Source: Sphingomonas sp. SUN039 (lineage in GTDB: Bacteria; Pseudomonadota; Alphaproteobacteria; Sphingomonadales; Sphingomonadaceae). From it: a stretch of 64,000 bases of DNA. The first letter of the stretch is position 1; each line of letters starts with the position of its first letter. A model generated the notes under the pieces. That model was not told the DNA's origin. It saw only the letters and a list, made by a program, of their open reading frames with translations, and did not search any database. Below are positions 18,145 through 27,380 of this stretch, piece by piece. The translations under genes and the position numbers were made by a program. Where the stretch lies: the NCBI RefSeq assembly GCF_024758725.1, contig NZ_CP096972.1:1842001-1906000 (forward strand). Reading direction: 5' to 3'.

Positions 18145-19065
18145 GTGAAATTCGCCTTCGGCATGCCGCGCCTGATCGAGCTCAAGGCGACCATGCAGCC
18201 GTGGGAGCTGACTGTTACCGGCGCGGACCAGACGCGGTTGGCCAAACTGGCCGACCGCATCGGCTACGACATGATCAGCGTCCCCGAACATTTCATCATG
18301 CCCAAGGCGCATGTCGACTTATCCGGCCCGCATCATTTCCACGGCTTTACCGGCATGGGCTATTATGCGGGCGCAACGGAGCGCATCCGCATCAATTCCT
18401 CGATCGCGATCTTACCGCTCCAGCATCCCATCATTACGGCCAAGGCGCTCGCGACGCTCGACTGGATGTCCTCGGGCCGCGCGATGGTGACGTTCGGCGC
18501 GGGGTGGCTGAAAGAGGAGTTCGACCTGCTTGGCGTCGATTTCCATCGGCGCGGCGCGATGTGCGACGACTACCTCGCCGCCATCGTCGAGCTGTGGACC
18601 AGCGACGATCCCGTCTTCGACGGTGAGTTCGTGCAGTTCCGCAACGTCGCCTTCGCGCCGCGCCCGGTGCAAAAACCGCACCTGCCGATCTGGATGGGCG
18701 GAGAGGCCGATGCCGTGCTGAAACGCGCGGCGAAGTTCGCCAGCGGGTGGTGGCCCTATCTGACGAAACCGGAAGACATCCCGGCGAAGATCGACTTCAT
18801 CAAGTCGCAGTCCGGCTATGACGGTCGCCCCTTCGACGTGATGTACGGGTTCGCAACCAGCCGCATCGGCGAGGGTCACAAGGTGCTCGACGACCCCCGC
18901 GCCCGGCCCGGCATGACGGCGCCCGAAATTGTCGACCGGCTCGGCTGGTTCGGTGAGCTTGGTGTGACGATGAGCTCGGTCCCGATTCCGGCGGTGCGAA
19001 GCATCGATGAATATGCCGATTACGCCCAGTGGGTGATCGAGGAGATCAAGCCGAAGCTGGTTTAG
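18145..19065 (+). CDS. LLM-class flavin/F420-dependent oxidoreductase
   Basis: A 306-residue luciferase-like TIM-barrel oxidoreductase starting at GTG 18145, with GGAG about 10 bases upstream. Family segments are GYDMISVPEHF, RIRINSSIAILPLQHP, the GAGWLKEEFDLLG loop and PIWMGGEADAVLKRAA. Members use FMN or F420 for oxygenation or hydride transfer; I cannot tell which cofactor. It is not LuxA/LuxB: the length and loops match the generic TIGR03619-like group. It ends convergently, overlapping the small acyl-CoA dehydrogenase gene by a few bases. Action on a CoA ester made by the MaoC-like neighbour is possible. Confidence 0.88.
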   Translation: MKFAFGMPRLIELKATMQPWELTVTGADQTRLAKLADRIGYDMISVPEHFIMPKAHVDLSGPHHFHGFTGMGYYAGATERIRINSSIAILPLQHPIITAKALATLDWMSSGRAMVTFGAGWLKEEFDLLGVDFHRRGAMCDDYLAAIVELWTSDDPVFDGEFVQFRNVAFAPRPVQKPHLPIWMGGEADAVLKRAAKFASGWWPYLTKPEDIPAKIDFIKSQSGYDGRPFDVMYGFATSRIGEGHKVLDDPRARPGMTAPEIVDRLGWFGELGVTMSSVPIPAVRSIDEYADYAQWVIEEIKPKLV

Positions 19066-19982
19066 CGCCAGATCGCGTCCGCCGCCGCTAGCGCCTGTCC
19101 GCCGCGCCCGCCGAGTTCGCCGATCAGTGCTTTCAGGCGGTACGTCCACAGGTGCAGCGGGTGTTCGAGCGTCATGCCCATTGCGCCCAGGAACTGGTGG
19201 AAGTCGTACACGCAGGCCCGCGCCGATTCCTGCGCGTGGAGCGCCGCCAGCGCGGCATCCCCCGCATCGAGCGTACCCGCCGCCTTCATCGCCAGCCAGT
19301 ACACGCCGTTCGTTCGCACCTGCGCTTCGGCCAGCCGGTGGCGGATCGCCTGGAATGTCGCGAGTGGGCGACCGAACTGGTTGCGGTCGGTAACATAGCT
19401 CGCGGTGCTGGCGAGCGCCGCCGCCAGCAGCCCCGCTGCCTCCGCCGCCAGCGCGATGCGCCAGCGGGTCATCACCTCGGCGGGTGACACGAAATGGTTC
19501 TTCAAATGCGACAGCTCGGGATCGACCAGCAAGGTCGCCATCGGATAGCCGAACAGCGCCTCCGGCTCGGGCCGCAACTGATCCGCAGTCACCGTCATCG
19601 AGCATACGCAATGGTCGCCGATCATCACGACGGTCGCGCCGGGTCGCAGGAACCGCAGCAGGCGCTTGCCCTTACTTTCCTCGACGAGACACAGCGGGCC
19701 TTTCACCTCTTCGCCGAGCAGCGGGCGCACGAGCGAACTCATCGCTGCCTCGGTCGTGAACGGCAGCCGCGCCAGCCTCTCTATGATCAGTGCCGCCGCG
19801 ACCGTCCCCAAATCGGGATCGAACGCCACGTCGAGGAACCCGCCTTCGGCCAACTCGCGGTCGAACGTCTCGCTCGTCAGCGCGCAGCTATGATCGCCGA
19901 TCGGCACCGCCTCATAGGGTTTCGCCAGCGAGTCCAGCGCGTCGAGGATCGCCAGATGGTCGGGGGTGAGCGCCAGATCCAT
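19062..19982 (-). CDS. Acyl-CoA dehydrogenase, small subunit of a split pair
   Basis: A 306-residue protein, about 80 residues shorter than a normal acyl-CoA dehydrogenase. It lacks the central SEPGSGSD loop but keeps the C-terminal FAD/dimer motif RNQFGRPLATFQAIRHRLAE and GAMGMTLEHPLH. The ATG overlaps the stop of the large-subunit gene at 19982 (ATGA). Complementary halves like this are known in the heteromeric ChsE/FadE enzymes of actinobacterial steroid side-chain degradation, where one FAD is held between unlike subunits. The pairing is inferred from those motifs and the gene overlap. Confidence 0.88.
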   Translation of the reverse strand: MDLALTPDHLAILDALDSLAKPYEAVPIGDHSCALTSETFDRELAEGGFLDVAFDPDLGTVAAALIIERLARLPFTTEAAMSSLVRPLLGEEVKGPLCLVEESKGKRLLRFLRPGATVVMIGDHCVCSMTVTADQLRPEPEALFGYPMATLLVDPELSHLKNHFVSPAEVMTRWRIALAAEAAGLLAAALASTASYVTDRNQFGRPLATFQAIRHRLAEAQVRTNGVYWLAMKAAGTLDAGDAALAALHAQESARACVYDFHQFLGAMGMTLEHPLHLWTYRLKALIGELGGRGGQALAAADAIWR

Positions 19983-21127
19983 CAGCGCGGCTCGCGCGGG
20001 AGTTTGAGGACGTCGGTCGCAATGATGTTGAGCTGAATCTCCGCCGCGCCCGCCGCAATGCCCGCCACGATCCCGCGCTGGTGGTGCATCTTGAGATAGG
20101 GGTGCGCGTCGGCCAGTGCCTCGGGCAGGTACTCGACGACGAACTCTGCCACCCGCCGCTCGGCCATGATCGTCGCAAACCGCGCCGACGAGGACTCCGC
20201 GCCCACCCCCTCGCCGCGCGCCCGCGCACCGACGATGGCATAGCTCGCCATTCGCGCCGCCTCGCACAAGGCCGCTGCCTGCGCCGCCTCGATTTTCACC
20301 GCCTCGCCGTCCCAGCCGCCCTGATCCTTCAGCACCGCCACCGCCCGGTCGAGGGCCGCCCGCGCCAACGAATAGCGCGGGATGCCCAGCCGCTCGTTGG
20401 TCAGCGAAAAGCCGATGATCTCCCACGCCTGCCCCTCTTCGCCGAACAATGCGGTCGCGGGGATGACCATGTCGTCGAAGAACACCTCATGGATGTCGCC
20501 TTCGCCGATCAGCGAGGGGATTTGCCGCACGGTGATGCCCGGCGTGTCCATCGGCACGAGCAGGATCGAAATGCCGCGCTTGCGGTCCTCGCTGGTGCGG
20601 CACAGCAGGAAGCACGTGTCGGCAAGCGTCGCGTAACTCGTCCAAATTTTCTGGCCGGTGACGCGGTAGGTGTCGCCGTCGCGAACCGCCCGGGTACGCA
20701 GGCTAGCAAGGTCCGACCCGGACCCCGGCTCCGAAAAACCCTGACACCACAAGGCCTTACCCGACGTAATTGCGGGCAGATATTGCGCTTGCTGTTCGGG
20801 CGTCCCGTATTTGATGAGCGTCGGGCCGACCCAGTTGACGTTCATATACTGCCCGCCGCGCGGCTCGCCCGCGATCCACATTTCCTCGGCGAGGATCGTC
20901 TGATGCCACGGATCGAGTCCTTCGCCGCCGATTTCCTTCGGCCAATGCGGCGTCAGCAGCCCGTCGTCGGCAAGCTTACCGCAAAAGGTCTTGGCATATT
21001 CGGTGAGCGCCGGGGACGCGGGGCCGTGCTGCGAAAAGCGTTCCCAGTCCTCTGGCAACGTCGCCGCGAGAAAGTCGCGCAGGCGTTGCCGAAAGGTAGC
21101 CTCTTCCTCGGTCCAGTCGAAGTCCAT
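19982..21127 (-). CDS. Acyl-CoA dehydrogenase, large subunit of a split pair
   Basis: A 381-residue acyl-CoA dehydrogenase that begins MDFDWTEEEATFRQ. It has the substrate/FAD loop CQGFSEPGSGSDLASL and VTGQKIWTSYA, but the C-terminal third lacks the R-x-x-F-G-x-P-x-x-x-F-Q signature, which its small partner at 19062 provides. The final GAAEIQLNIIATDVLKLPR is typical of the fold's end. The pair probably forms a heteromeric dehydrogenase for a bulky side-chain CoA ester. It is divergent from the Rieske ferredoxin gene at 21192. Confidence 0.9.
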   Translation of the reverse strand: MDFDWTEEEATFRQRLRDFLAATLPEDWERFSQHGPASPALTEYAKTFCGKLADDGLLTPHWPKEIGGEGLDPWHQTILAEEMWIAGEPRGGQYMNVNWVGPTLIKYGTPEQQAQYLPAITSGKALWCQGFSEPGSGSDLASLRTRAVRDGDTYRVTGQKIWTSYATLADTCFLLCRTSEDRKRGISILLVPMDTPGITVRQIPSLIGEGDIHEVFFDDMVIPATALFGEEGQAWEIIGFSLTNERLGIPRYSLARAALDRAVAVLKDQGGWDGEAVKIEAAQAAALCEAARMASYAIVGARARGEGVGAESSSARFATIMAERRVAEFVVEYLPEALADAHPYLKMHHQRGIVAGIAAGAAEIQLNIIATDVLKLPREPR

Positions 21128-21191
21128 CGCGCTGTCGATAATTCAGCCGCCCGTTGACGAACAGGGCCGCGCGCCAGACAACGCCGGGGTG

Positions 21192-21509
21192 ATGGTCGAA
21201 CCCAAGTTTCATCCCGCGGCCGATGTCGCAAGCGTCCCCCGCGACTCCGTCAAAGCAGTCACGGTCGACACGCTTTCGGTCCTGCTCGTCCATACCGAAG
21301 GCGGCATTTTTGCGGTCGAAAACCGCTGTTCGCATGCCGAGGAACCGCTGGCCTGCGGCCGCGTGAAGTACGGCTGGATCGCCTGCCCGGCACACGGCGC
21401 ACGCTTCGATCTGGAGACGGGGGAACCGCTCACCCCGCCTGCCACGGCGCCGATCAGGACATTTCCGGTTCGTATCGACGGCGATACGATTTCGGTCTTG
21501 CTCAGCTAG
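21192..21509 (+). CDS. Rieske [2Fe-2S] ferredoxin
   Basis: A 105-residue stand-alone Rieske domain with Cys-x-His (CSHAEEPL) and, 16 residues after that His, Cys-x-x-His (CPAHGARFD). It would carry electrons to the Rieske oxygenases at 6773 and 15115, or possibly to the P450. The ATG at 21192 is chosen; a GTG directly before it is an alternative. It lies between two acyl-CoA dehydrogenase pairs and 75 bases before the next gene. It is the only dedicated ferredoxin seen here; no matching reductase is in the window. Confidence 0.88.
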   Translation: MVEPKFHPAADVASVPRDSVKAVTVDTLSVLLVHTEGGIFAVENRCSHAEEPLACGRVKYGWIACPAHGARFDLETGEPLTPPATAPIRTFPVRIDGDTISVLLS

Positions 21510-21520
21510 GCCCGCGCACC

Positions 21521-21538
21521 GCTGCGACGATATGTCGC
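21521..21538 (+). promoter_or_regulatory. Recurrent upstream motif, copy B
   Basis: GCTGCGACGATATGTCGC matches the element at 3789-3806 at 15 of 18 bases. It contains GCGAC and GTCGC as inverted repeats around GATAT. It sits 46 bases before the start of the acyl-CoA dehydrogenase gene and reads toward it. Confidence 0.35.
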
Positions 21539-21583
21539 GACTTCGCTTGCGGGAGAGTGCCGAACAGGTGCCTAGAGCAATAT

Positions 21584-22762
21584 GTGACAGTTGAGCTCGA
21601 CAGTTTTCGACATGAAGTCCGGTCGTGGGTCGCCGCGAGTGCACCGCAGGACTGGCGCGCGGCAAGCGCCACGCACGCCGACTTTCTCGCAACACAACGG
21701 GCCTGGTTCAAGGCATTGGTCGCGGGCGGCTATGCGGTGCCGCACTGGCCCGCCGAATGGCCCGGCGGCGGGCGCAGTCTGGCCGAACAGAAAATCATCT
21801 ACGAGGAGCTCGCCCGCGCCGATGCGCCGCGCCTGCTGCTGAGTTTCGTCTCGACCTATCACGCCTATTCGACGATCGAGGAATGCGGCAGCGACGCGCA
21901 AAAGGCGCGCTACCTGCCCGCAATTCTGGAAGGCGAAACCTGGTGTCAGGGGTTTTCCGAGCCGGGCGCGGGGTCGGACCTCGCCGCACTTAAGTGCAAG
22001 GCCGAGCGGAAAGGCGATGTGTACGTCGTCAACGGCCAGAAAATCTGGTCGACCATGGCGCAGTACGCCGACAGATGCCTATTGCTTGTCCGCACGTCGA
22101 GCGACGGCCCCAAGCAGGCGGGTATCACCTTCCTGCTGATGGACATGAAGGCACCCGGCGTTACCGTGCGCCCCATTCACCAGATTCAGGGCGACGAGGA
22201 GTTTGCCGAAATCTTCCTCGACAATGTCGAAGTGCCGGTCAGCGAGCGCGTCGGCGAGGAGGGCGCGGGCTGGGCAGTGTCGAAGGCAACGCTGGCGTCC
22301 GAACGCGGGCTGACCTTGATGGAGCTTTCCTACCGGATGCGCGGCGGGATGTGGCGGATCGCCGAACTGATTCGCACGAACGGACGACAGGACGATGCGG
22401 GGGTGCTGCGCGATTTCGGGCGGCTCGCGACGCAGGTCGATGCCGCGTGCGCACTCGCCGACCGTTTCCTCGAAAACCGCATAAACGGCATCGAGAACAT
22501 CGGCGACGCCTCAGTCGTCAAGAACAGCTACTCGCGCGCGCTGCGGGCCTGGACCGCGCTCGGGCTGCGGCTCGGCGGGCTGGACGAGCAGTACCGCGCG
22601 CCGATCACTTTCGGCGATCTGAATACCGGCAACTGGATGGCCGATTTCATGAACAGCTACGCCTGGACGATCGCGGGCGGCAGCGAGGAGGTGCAGCGCG
22701 ACATCATCGCCGAACGGATGCTCGACATGCCGCGCGAGCCGAAATCCTGGGTCGGCGCATGA
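21584..22762 (+). CDS. Acyl-CoA dehydrogenase, large subunit of a second split pair
   Basis: Large-type acyl-CoA dehydrogenase of 392 residues from the GTG at 21584 (VTVELDSFRHEVR); a GTG at 21557 would add nine residues. It has CQGFSEPGAGSDLAAL and VNGQKIWSTMAQ but, like the large subunit at 19982, no F-G-x-P-x-x-x-F-Q motif. GGSEEVQRDIIAERMLDMPRE closes the fold. The next gene overlaps by ATGA and encodes the small partner. Two such pairs side by side suggest successive side-chain or ring CoA-ester dehydrogenations. Confidence 0.9.
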   Translation: MTVELDSFRHEVRSWVAASAPQDWRAASATHADFLATQRAWFKALVAGGYAVPHWPAEWPGGGRSLAEQKIIYEELARADAPRLLLSFVSTYHAYSTIEECGSDAQKARYLPAILEGETWCQGFSEPGAGSDLAALKCKAERKGDVYVVNGQKIWSTMAQYADRCLLLVRTSSDGPKQAGITFLLMDMKAPGVTVRPIHQIQGDEEFAEIFLDNVEVPVSERVGEEGAGWAVSKATLASERGLTLMELSYRMRGGMWRIAELIRTNGRQDDAGVLRDFGRLATQVDAACALADRFLENRINGIENIGDASVVKNSYSRALRAWTALGLRLGGLDEQYRAPITFGDLNTGNWMADFMNSYAWTIAGGSEEVQRDIIAERMLDMPREPKSWVGA

Positions 22763-23688
22763 GCATGACCCGCGAAGAACTCCGCGATTCGGCGCGCAAG
22801 GCGTTCGGCGAAGCCGGATTGGCACCCGATGCCGCAACCAGCTGGCAAACACTTGCCGAAATGGGCTGGTTCATGATGACCGCACCTGAGGAGCTGGGCG
22901 GGCTCGGTCTCGGCTATGAGGCACTGGCTGCGATCCATTACGAACTGGGGCGCGCGCTGGTCCCGGGGCCGGCCATCGCACAGTCGGCGGCGATCGAAGC
23001 CTTGGTGGCGACCGGCCGGACCGAAATGCTCGAACGGGCGATGACCGGCGAAAAAATAACGGTCTCGCGGCTCGGCTTCATGGATGCGGACGAGGCATCC
23101 AGCGCGCTCTTCCTGAGCCCCGACCGGACAGGGTTCGGTTCGATCGGCGATGCCACCCATCGGCCAACCTGGGATGAAACGCGCCGCCTGTTCGCTGTCG
23201 GAACGAGTGAGAGCGACCAGGTGCCACTCGATGATGGTCTCGCGTCCGGGGTCTATCAGCGGGCGATGTCGGCTGCCTATCTCGCCATCGCGGCGGACTC
23301 GCTCGGCGGGGCAGATGCCATACTCGAAATGACGGTCGACTATCTGAAGACGCGCCGCCAGTTCGACCGTCCGCTGGCCATGTTTCAGGCGTTGAAGCAC
23401 CGCGTTGCCGATCTGAAGGTCCAACTCGAAGCTGCTCAGGCTCTGCTCTGGGCGCGTGCAACGGGGACGCCGACCCTTGCCGAGGCAGGTGCGCTCAAGG
23501 CATTCGCGACGGCCACTTACTGCGCCATCGCCGAGGAAGCGATCCAGCTCCACGGCGGCATCGGTCTGACCGCCGAGCATCATTGCCACCGGTTCCTGAA
23601 GCGCGCGCTGCTCAATGCCGCGCTGGGCGACGACAACGACACCCTGCACGAAGCGACCGGGCGCGCCTTGATGGAGACCTACGCATGA
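22759..23688 (+). CDS. Acyl-CoA dehydrogenase, small subunit of a second split pair
   Basis: A 309-residue short acyl-CoA dehydrogenase. It lacks the SEPGxGSD loop but has RRQFDRPLAMFQALKHRVAD and QLHGGIGLTAEHHCHRFLKR, the C-terminal FAD-binding signature absent from its large partner. The ATG at 22759 overlaps the large-subunit stop (ATGA), and its own stop overlaps the secreted hydrolase start (ATGA). The complementary motifs and strict coupling make a heteromeric enzyme likely. Confidence 0.88.
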   Translation: MSMTREELRDSARKAFGEAGLAPDAATSWQTLAEMGWFMMTAPEELGGLGLGYEALAAIHYELGRALVPGPAIAQSAAIEALVATGRTEMLERAMTGEKITVSRLGFMDADEASSALFLSPDRTGFGSIGDATHRPTWDETRRLFAVGTSESDQVPLDDGLASGVYQRAMSAAYLAIAADSLGGADAILEMTVDYLKTRRQFDRPLAMFQALKHRVADLKVQLEAAQALLWARATGTPTLAEAGALKAFATATYCAIAEEAIQLHGGIGLTAEHHCHRFLKRALLNAALGDDNDTLHEATGRALMETYA

Positions 23689-25772
23689 AATCGATCCTGT
23701 CGGCGGTACTCCTTGCCGCGACCGCCGCGACACCACTGCTCGCGCAGACGCCAGCCACACCGGCTGCGGACGCGATGTTCAAAGAGCCCTATGTCGACAT
23801 CGACGAATGGCGCACAACGCCCGTCCGTCACCGTTATGTCCATGGCGGATTCAAGGGTACGGGGACGAAATTCTCGCTCTACCTACCGCCCAAGGAGCGG
23901 TTTCAGGGGCGGTTCTTCCAATATGTGACGCCGGTTCCCGACAGCGAGAACCTGTCGCAGACGGTACAGGCGGGCGACGACAATATCGGCTTTGCCGCGT
24001 CGTCCGGTGCCTATTTCGTCGAAACCAATGGCGGCGGCACCGCGATTACCGCAGGCCCTGCCTTCATGACCGACCCCACCATTGGTGCCTATCGCGCCAA
24101 TGCCGCCGTCGCAGAATATTCGCGCAAGCTCGCTAGTGAGATGTATGGGGTCAAGCGCATCTACGGCTATATCTACGGCGGCTCGGGCGGGGCCTATCGC
24201 ACCTTCGGCAGCATCGAGAATACCACGGTGTGGGACGGCGCGGTACCGTTCGTCGCCGGGTCGCCGATGGCGTCGCCCAATAATTTTTCGATCCGCATGC
24301 ACGCGATGCGGCTGCTCAAGGACAAATTTCCGGGAATTATCGATGCGATGGACTCGGGCGGCAGCGGCGATCCCTATGCCGGACTAAACGCCGAACAGGC
24401 GGCCGCATTGCGAGAAGCCACCCGCATGGGTTTCCCGCTGCAAAGCTGGTTCGGGTACAAAACGATGGGCGTCCACGGTTTCACGGCCGTCTACCAAGGT
24501 ATGGTGATGGCGGACCCGACCTATTTCGAGGATTTCTGGACCAAGCCCGGCTATCTCGGTTTCGACAACCCGGCCACTTTTGCCAAGGCGCGGCTCCAGT
24601 TTCCGACGACGGTCAAGCTGGCGCTGTCGGCGACCGATCTCGAAACGCGCGGCCTGACGCCCAAGCGCCGCCCCGGCCAGCCGCGCGACGACGGGCGCGG
24701 CACCGCCGATCTCGCGTGGAAGGCGCTGGTCAACGACGGCTCGGCGCGCACGCTTGCCTTCGAGCTCGGCGACACGCCGCCCGATGTCGATTTCATCGGC
24801 GGCGATCTGTACGTGCTGTCGGGCGAGGCAAAGGGCAAAAGGATCGCGCTGCTCGGGCTGAACGGCAAGGTTGCCACCCTCGGCGTCGTCGATCTCGCGA
24901 CTGTCGCCAAGCTGAAAGCAGGCGATCAGGTCCGCATCGACAACAGCAACTTCCTCGCCGCGCAGACCTATCACCGGCACCAGGTGCCCGATGCGAGCTA
25001 TTACACCTACAACCAGTTCCGAGGTACCGACGGCATGCCGCTCTATCCACAGCGCCGGATGCTGCTCGGTCCGCTGTTCGCGCGGGGCGCGGCAGGCACC
25101 GTCCCGACCGGCAAGTTCAACGGCAAGATCATCCTCGTCGAATCGGGCCTCGACCGCGAGGCCTTCGCCTGGAACGCCGACTGGTACGCCCACCGCTTCG
25201 ACGAACATTTCGGCAAGGATGCGCCCAACCGCTACCGCGTCTGGTTCACCGACCGCGCGCTGCACGGCTATAACGAGGACAAGGATGCGCGTACCCGCGT
25301 CGTCAGCTATCTGCCCGTGCTGCAACAGGCGCTGCGCGACGTGTCCGCCTGGGTCGAAAAGGGGATGCCGCCGCCGGCGAATACCGGTTACCGCATCGAC
25401 GACGGGCAGGTCGTGCTCGCGCCGACGGCAGCCGCGCGAAAAGGCATCCAGCCGGTCGTAAGTTTCGCGCGCGGGCGCGTGTTGGCAAAGGCCGGACTGC
25501 CCGTAAAACTGACCGCAACAATCGACGTGCCGCCCGCAACCGGCAAAATCATCGCCGCGGCTTGGGATTTCGACGGCAGCGGCAGTTTTGCCGAAAAGGG
25601 CGTGCTGCCCGCGATACCTGCGGCGCGCGCAACAGTGTCAACGACACATAGCTTTGCGAAGCCCGGCACGTATTTCGTCACGCTCCGTGTCGAGTCCGAA
25701 CGCAGCGGCAATGCAGCAAGTCCGTATGCGCGCATTCCCAATCTGGCGCGCGTGCGCGTCGTCGTCAGATAG
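23685..25772 (+). CDS. Secreted alpha/beta-hydrolase-like protein with C-terminal PKD-like domain
   Basis: A 695-residue protein with an N-terminal signal peptide (MKSILSAVLLAATAATPLLAQ). The catalytic region holds YIYGGSGGAYRTFGSIE near residue 160, a G-x-S-x-G-type nucleophile elbow, and TDRALHGYNEDKDART near 525-540, which could give the acid and histidine. The last 100 residues (AAWDFDGSGSF, then HSFAKPGTYFVTLRV) match a PKD-type beta-sandwich. It is translationally coupled to the acyl-CoA dehydrogenase pair. An extracytoplasmic esterase acting on a substrate ester before uptake is plausible; I cannot place it in a named family. Confidence 0.75.
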   Translation: MKSILSAVLLAATAATPLLAQTPATPAADAMFKEPYVDIDEWRTTPVRHRYVHGGFKGTGTKFSLYLPPKERFQGRFFQYVTPVPDSENLSQTVQAGDDNIGFAASSGAYFVETNGGGTAITAGPAFMTDPTIGAYRANAAVAEYSRKLASEMYGVKRIYGYIYGGSGGAYRTFGSIENTTVWDGAVPFVAGSPMASPNNFSIRMHAMRLLKDKFPGIIDAMDSGGSGDPYAGLNAEQAAALREATRMGFPLQSWFGYKTMGVHGFTAVYQGMVMADPTYFEDFWTKPGYLGFDNPATFAKARLQFPTTVKLALSATDLETRGLTPKRRPGQPRDDGRGTADLAWKALVNDGSARTLAFELGDTPPDVDFIGGDLYVLSGEAKGKRIALLGLNGKVATLGVVDLATVAKLKAGDQVRIDNSNFLAAQTYHRHQVPDASYYTYNQFRGTDGMPLYPQRRMLLGPLFARGAAGTVPTGKFNGKIILVESGLDREAFAWNADWYAHRFDEHFGKDAPNRYRVWFTDRALHGYNEDKDARTRVVSYLPVLQQALRDVSAWVEKGMPPPANTGYRIDDGQVVLAPTAAARKGIQPVVSFARGRVLAKAGLPVKLTATIDVPPATGKIIAAAWDFDGSGSFAEKGVLPAIPAARATVSTTHSFAKPGTYFVTLRVESERSGNAASPYARIPNLARVRVVVR

Positions 25773-26508
25773 GCAGGGTCGCTTCGGCGAGCAGCATTTC
25801 GGCGAGGCGCTCCGGCTGGGTCGTCATCGCCTGATGACCTGAGTCGAGCGACACGATCCGCGCGCAGTGCAGCCGTTCGGCAAAGCGACGCTGCCACGTG
25901 GGTCGCAGGCCATTGTCGCGCTCGCAGACGATATAGGTCGAAGGGGTGGCAGCGAGGTGGTCGTAGCGATGGTCGCTGCGCGTCAGCACATCCATCGGCC
26001 AGTCGTCCTTGCCCATCTGGGCGAGGAAATCCGTCGCGAAGTCAGGGTCCATGTCGTTGCAGAACATCAAGCGGTAGCGCGCGTCAGCGCTGTGCGTCGC
26101 AGGATCGACCGGCCAGCCGACCTCGTCGGGGTTCGACCCTTGCAACCCCGTCCCCATTTGCCCGCGAAAGCTGATGCCCGGTGCGGGCGCGGTGCAGGTG
26201 ATATAGACGAGCCTGCGGATGAGTTCGGGCGCAATCGCCGCCACGCGCGGCAGGATTGCCCCTGCCAGCGAATGACCGACAAGGATCGCATCTGACAAGT
26301 CCGCCGCACGCATGTCCTCGACGAGTTCCGTCGCCACGGCGTCGGCATCGAGGGTGGCCACATCGCGCCCGCGCTTGACCCCGCAACCGGGGACATCGAG
26401 CGCCAGGACCCGCGCACCGTCCGCACGCAGCAAGGCGACGACATCGTCCCACACCCAACTCCCCTGCCCGCCGCCGTGCAGCAGCGCGAAGGCCGGGCGA
26501 CCGGTCAT
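25765..26508 (-). CDS. Alpha/beta hydrolase
   Basis: A 247-residue serine hydrolase. HGGGQGSWVWDDV near the start, the nucleophile elbow GHSLAG with Ser80, and DSGHQAMTTQPERLAEMLL with the catalytic His near the end are visible. This layout resembles the esterase and hydroxynitrile-lyase-like branch of the fold. The stop overlaps the convergent hydrolase gene by 8 bases, and the start overlaps the SGNH gene (ATGA). It may hydrolyse an ester or a ring-cleavage-type product; the substrate is unknown. Confidence 0.88.
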   Translation of the reverse strand: MTGRPAFALLHGGGQGSWVWDDVVALLRADGARVLALDVPGCGVKRGRDVATLDADAVATELVEDMRAADLSDAILVGHSLAGAILPRVAAIAPELIRRLVYITCTAPAPGISFRGQMGTGLQGSNPDEVGWPVDPATHSADARYRLMFCNDMDPDFATDFLAQMGKDDWPMDVLTRSDHRYDHLAATPSTYIVCERDNGLRPTWQRRFAERLHCARIVSLDSGHQAMTTQPERLAEMLLAEATLPI

Positions 26509-27380
26509 TTCGGGTGCAAGGGGCGGCCTGGCACCTCGAGCCGCGTGGCGATGGCGTCGGCAATCGCCGTCATGCCCGCGAGATTGGGGTGATAGGGGAC
26601 AAAGGCACCCCCTCCGGGCGGCGCCATGATCCCGGTCGTCCATGGCTGGGTAGCGCAAGCATTGTGCTGCACCGACAGCTTCGACGCGCGGATCAGTGTC
26701 GCACCCGAGCGTGCCGCGACCTTGGCCGTCAATCGCACCAGCCGCGCTGCCGTCTCCCGCGACTGGCGCAGGGCCGCAGGCGATAACGGGACGGCGCTGC
26801 ACCCGCCGCGCGACGGCAACACGGTCAGATAATCGACAAAGACCAGCCTTGCCTTGGGTGAGCGCACACGAACCGCCGCCGCAATTGCGGTTAGGCCCGC
26901 CTCGGCGCGCTGCCAGGCCGTCGCGTCGATCGCCGGGGGCGTCACCGAGGCAGCGCGCTGCGCCATCCCACGACAAAAGGGGGTCGCCGATGCGCCCTCC
27001 CCTTCGCACGATCCCTTGAACAGCCCCGCGACGAAGCCGACATCGTTCCCGCCGATGGTGACGGTTACCAGCGCAGTATCCGGACGCAGCGCGTCGATCT
27101 GCGGCGGCAACTCGTTCCACGGCCCGAGCAGGTGCGCGGTGGTCGCGCCGCCGCAACTGACATCGGTCAGCCGCAACCGGTAGCGCGCCGCGAGTTGATG
27201 CGCGTAGTTCCCGGTCGAACGCGTACAGCGCGTCGGCGGCGCATCTGCCGACTGCGCGATCCCCGGCCCCGCCGCATAGGAACTGCCCATAGCGACATAA
27301 TGTGAGCCCGCCGCCGGAGACCTGGCGCTTGCCGCGCCCGCAACCAGCGCCAGCGCCGCGACAGCCGCGCGGCCGATCAC
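26505..27380 (-). CDS. Secreted SGNH/GDSL hydrolase
   Basis: A 291-residue lipase/esterase of the SGNH superfamily starting at GTG 27380 with a signal peptide (about 1-21). Block I reads GSSYAAGPG with Ser34 as nucleophile, block III TIGGNDVGF, and block V YHPNLAGM with the catalytic His. Six cysteines after the signal peptide suggest disulfides, as in related extracellular esterases. It overlaps both neighbours by four bases and is coupled to the E1 beta gene, an odd partnership for an exported enzyme. Removal of an acyl group from a substrate outside the cytoplasm is inferred. Confidence 0.85.
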   Translation of the reverse strand: MIGRAAVAALALVAGAASARSPAAGSHYVAMGSSYAAGPGIAQSADAPPTRCTRSTGNYAHQLAARYRLRLTDVSCGGATTAHLLGPWNELPPQIDALRPDTALVTVTIGGNDVGFVAGLFKGSCEGEGASATPFCRGMAQRAASVTPPAIDATAWQRAEAGLTAIAAAVRVRSPKARLVFVDYLTVLPSRGGCSAVPLSPAALRQSRETAARLVRLTAKVAARSGATLIRASKLSVQHNACATQPWTTGIMAPPGGGAFVPYHPNLAGMTAIADAIATRLEVPGRPLHPK

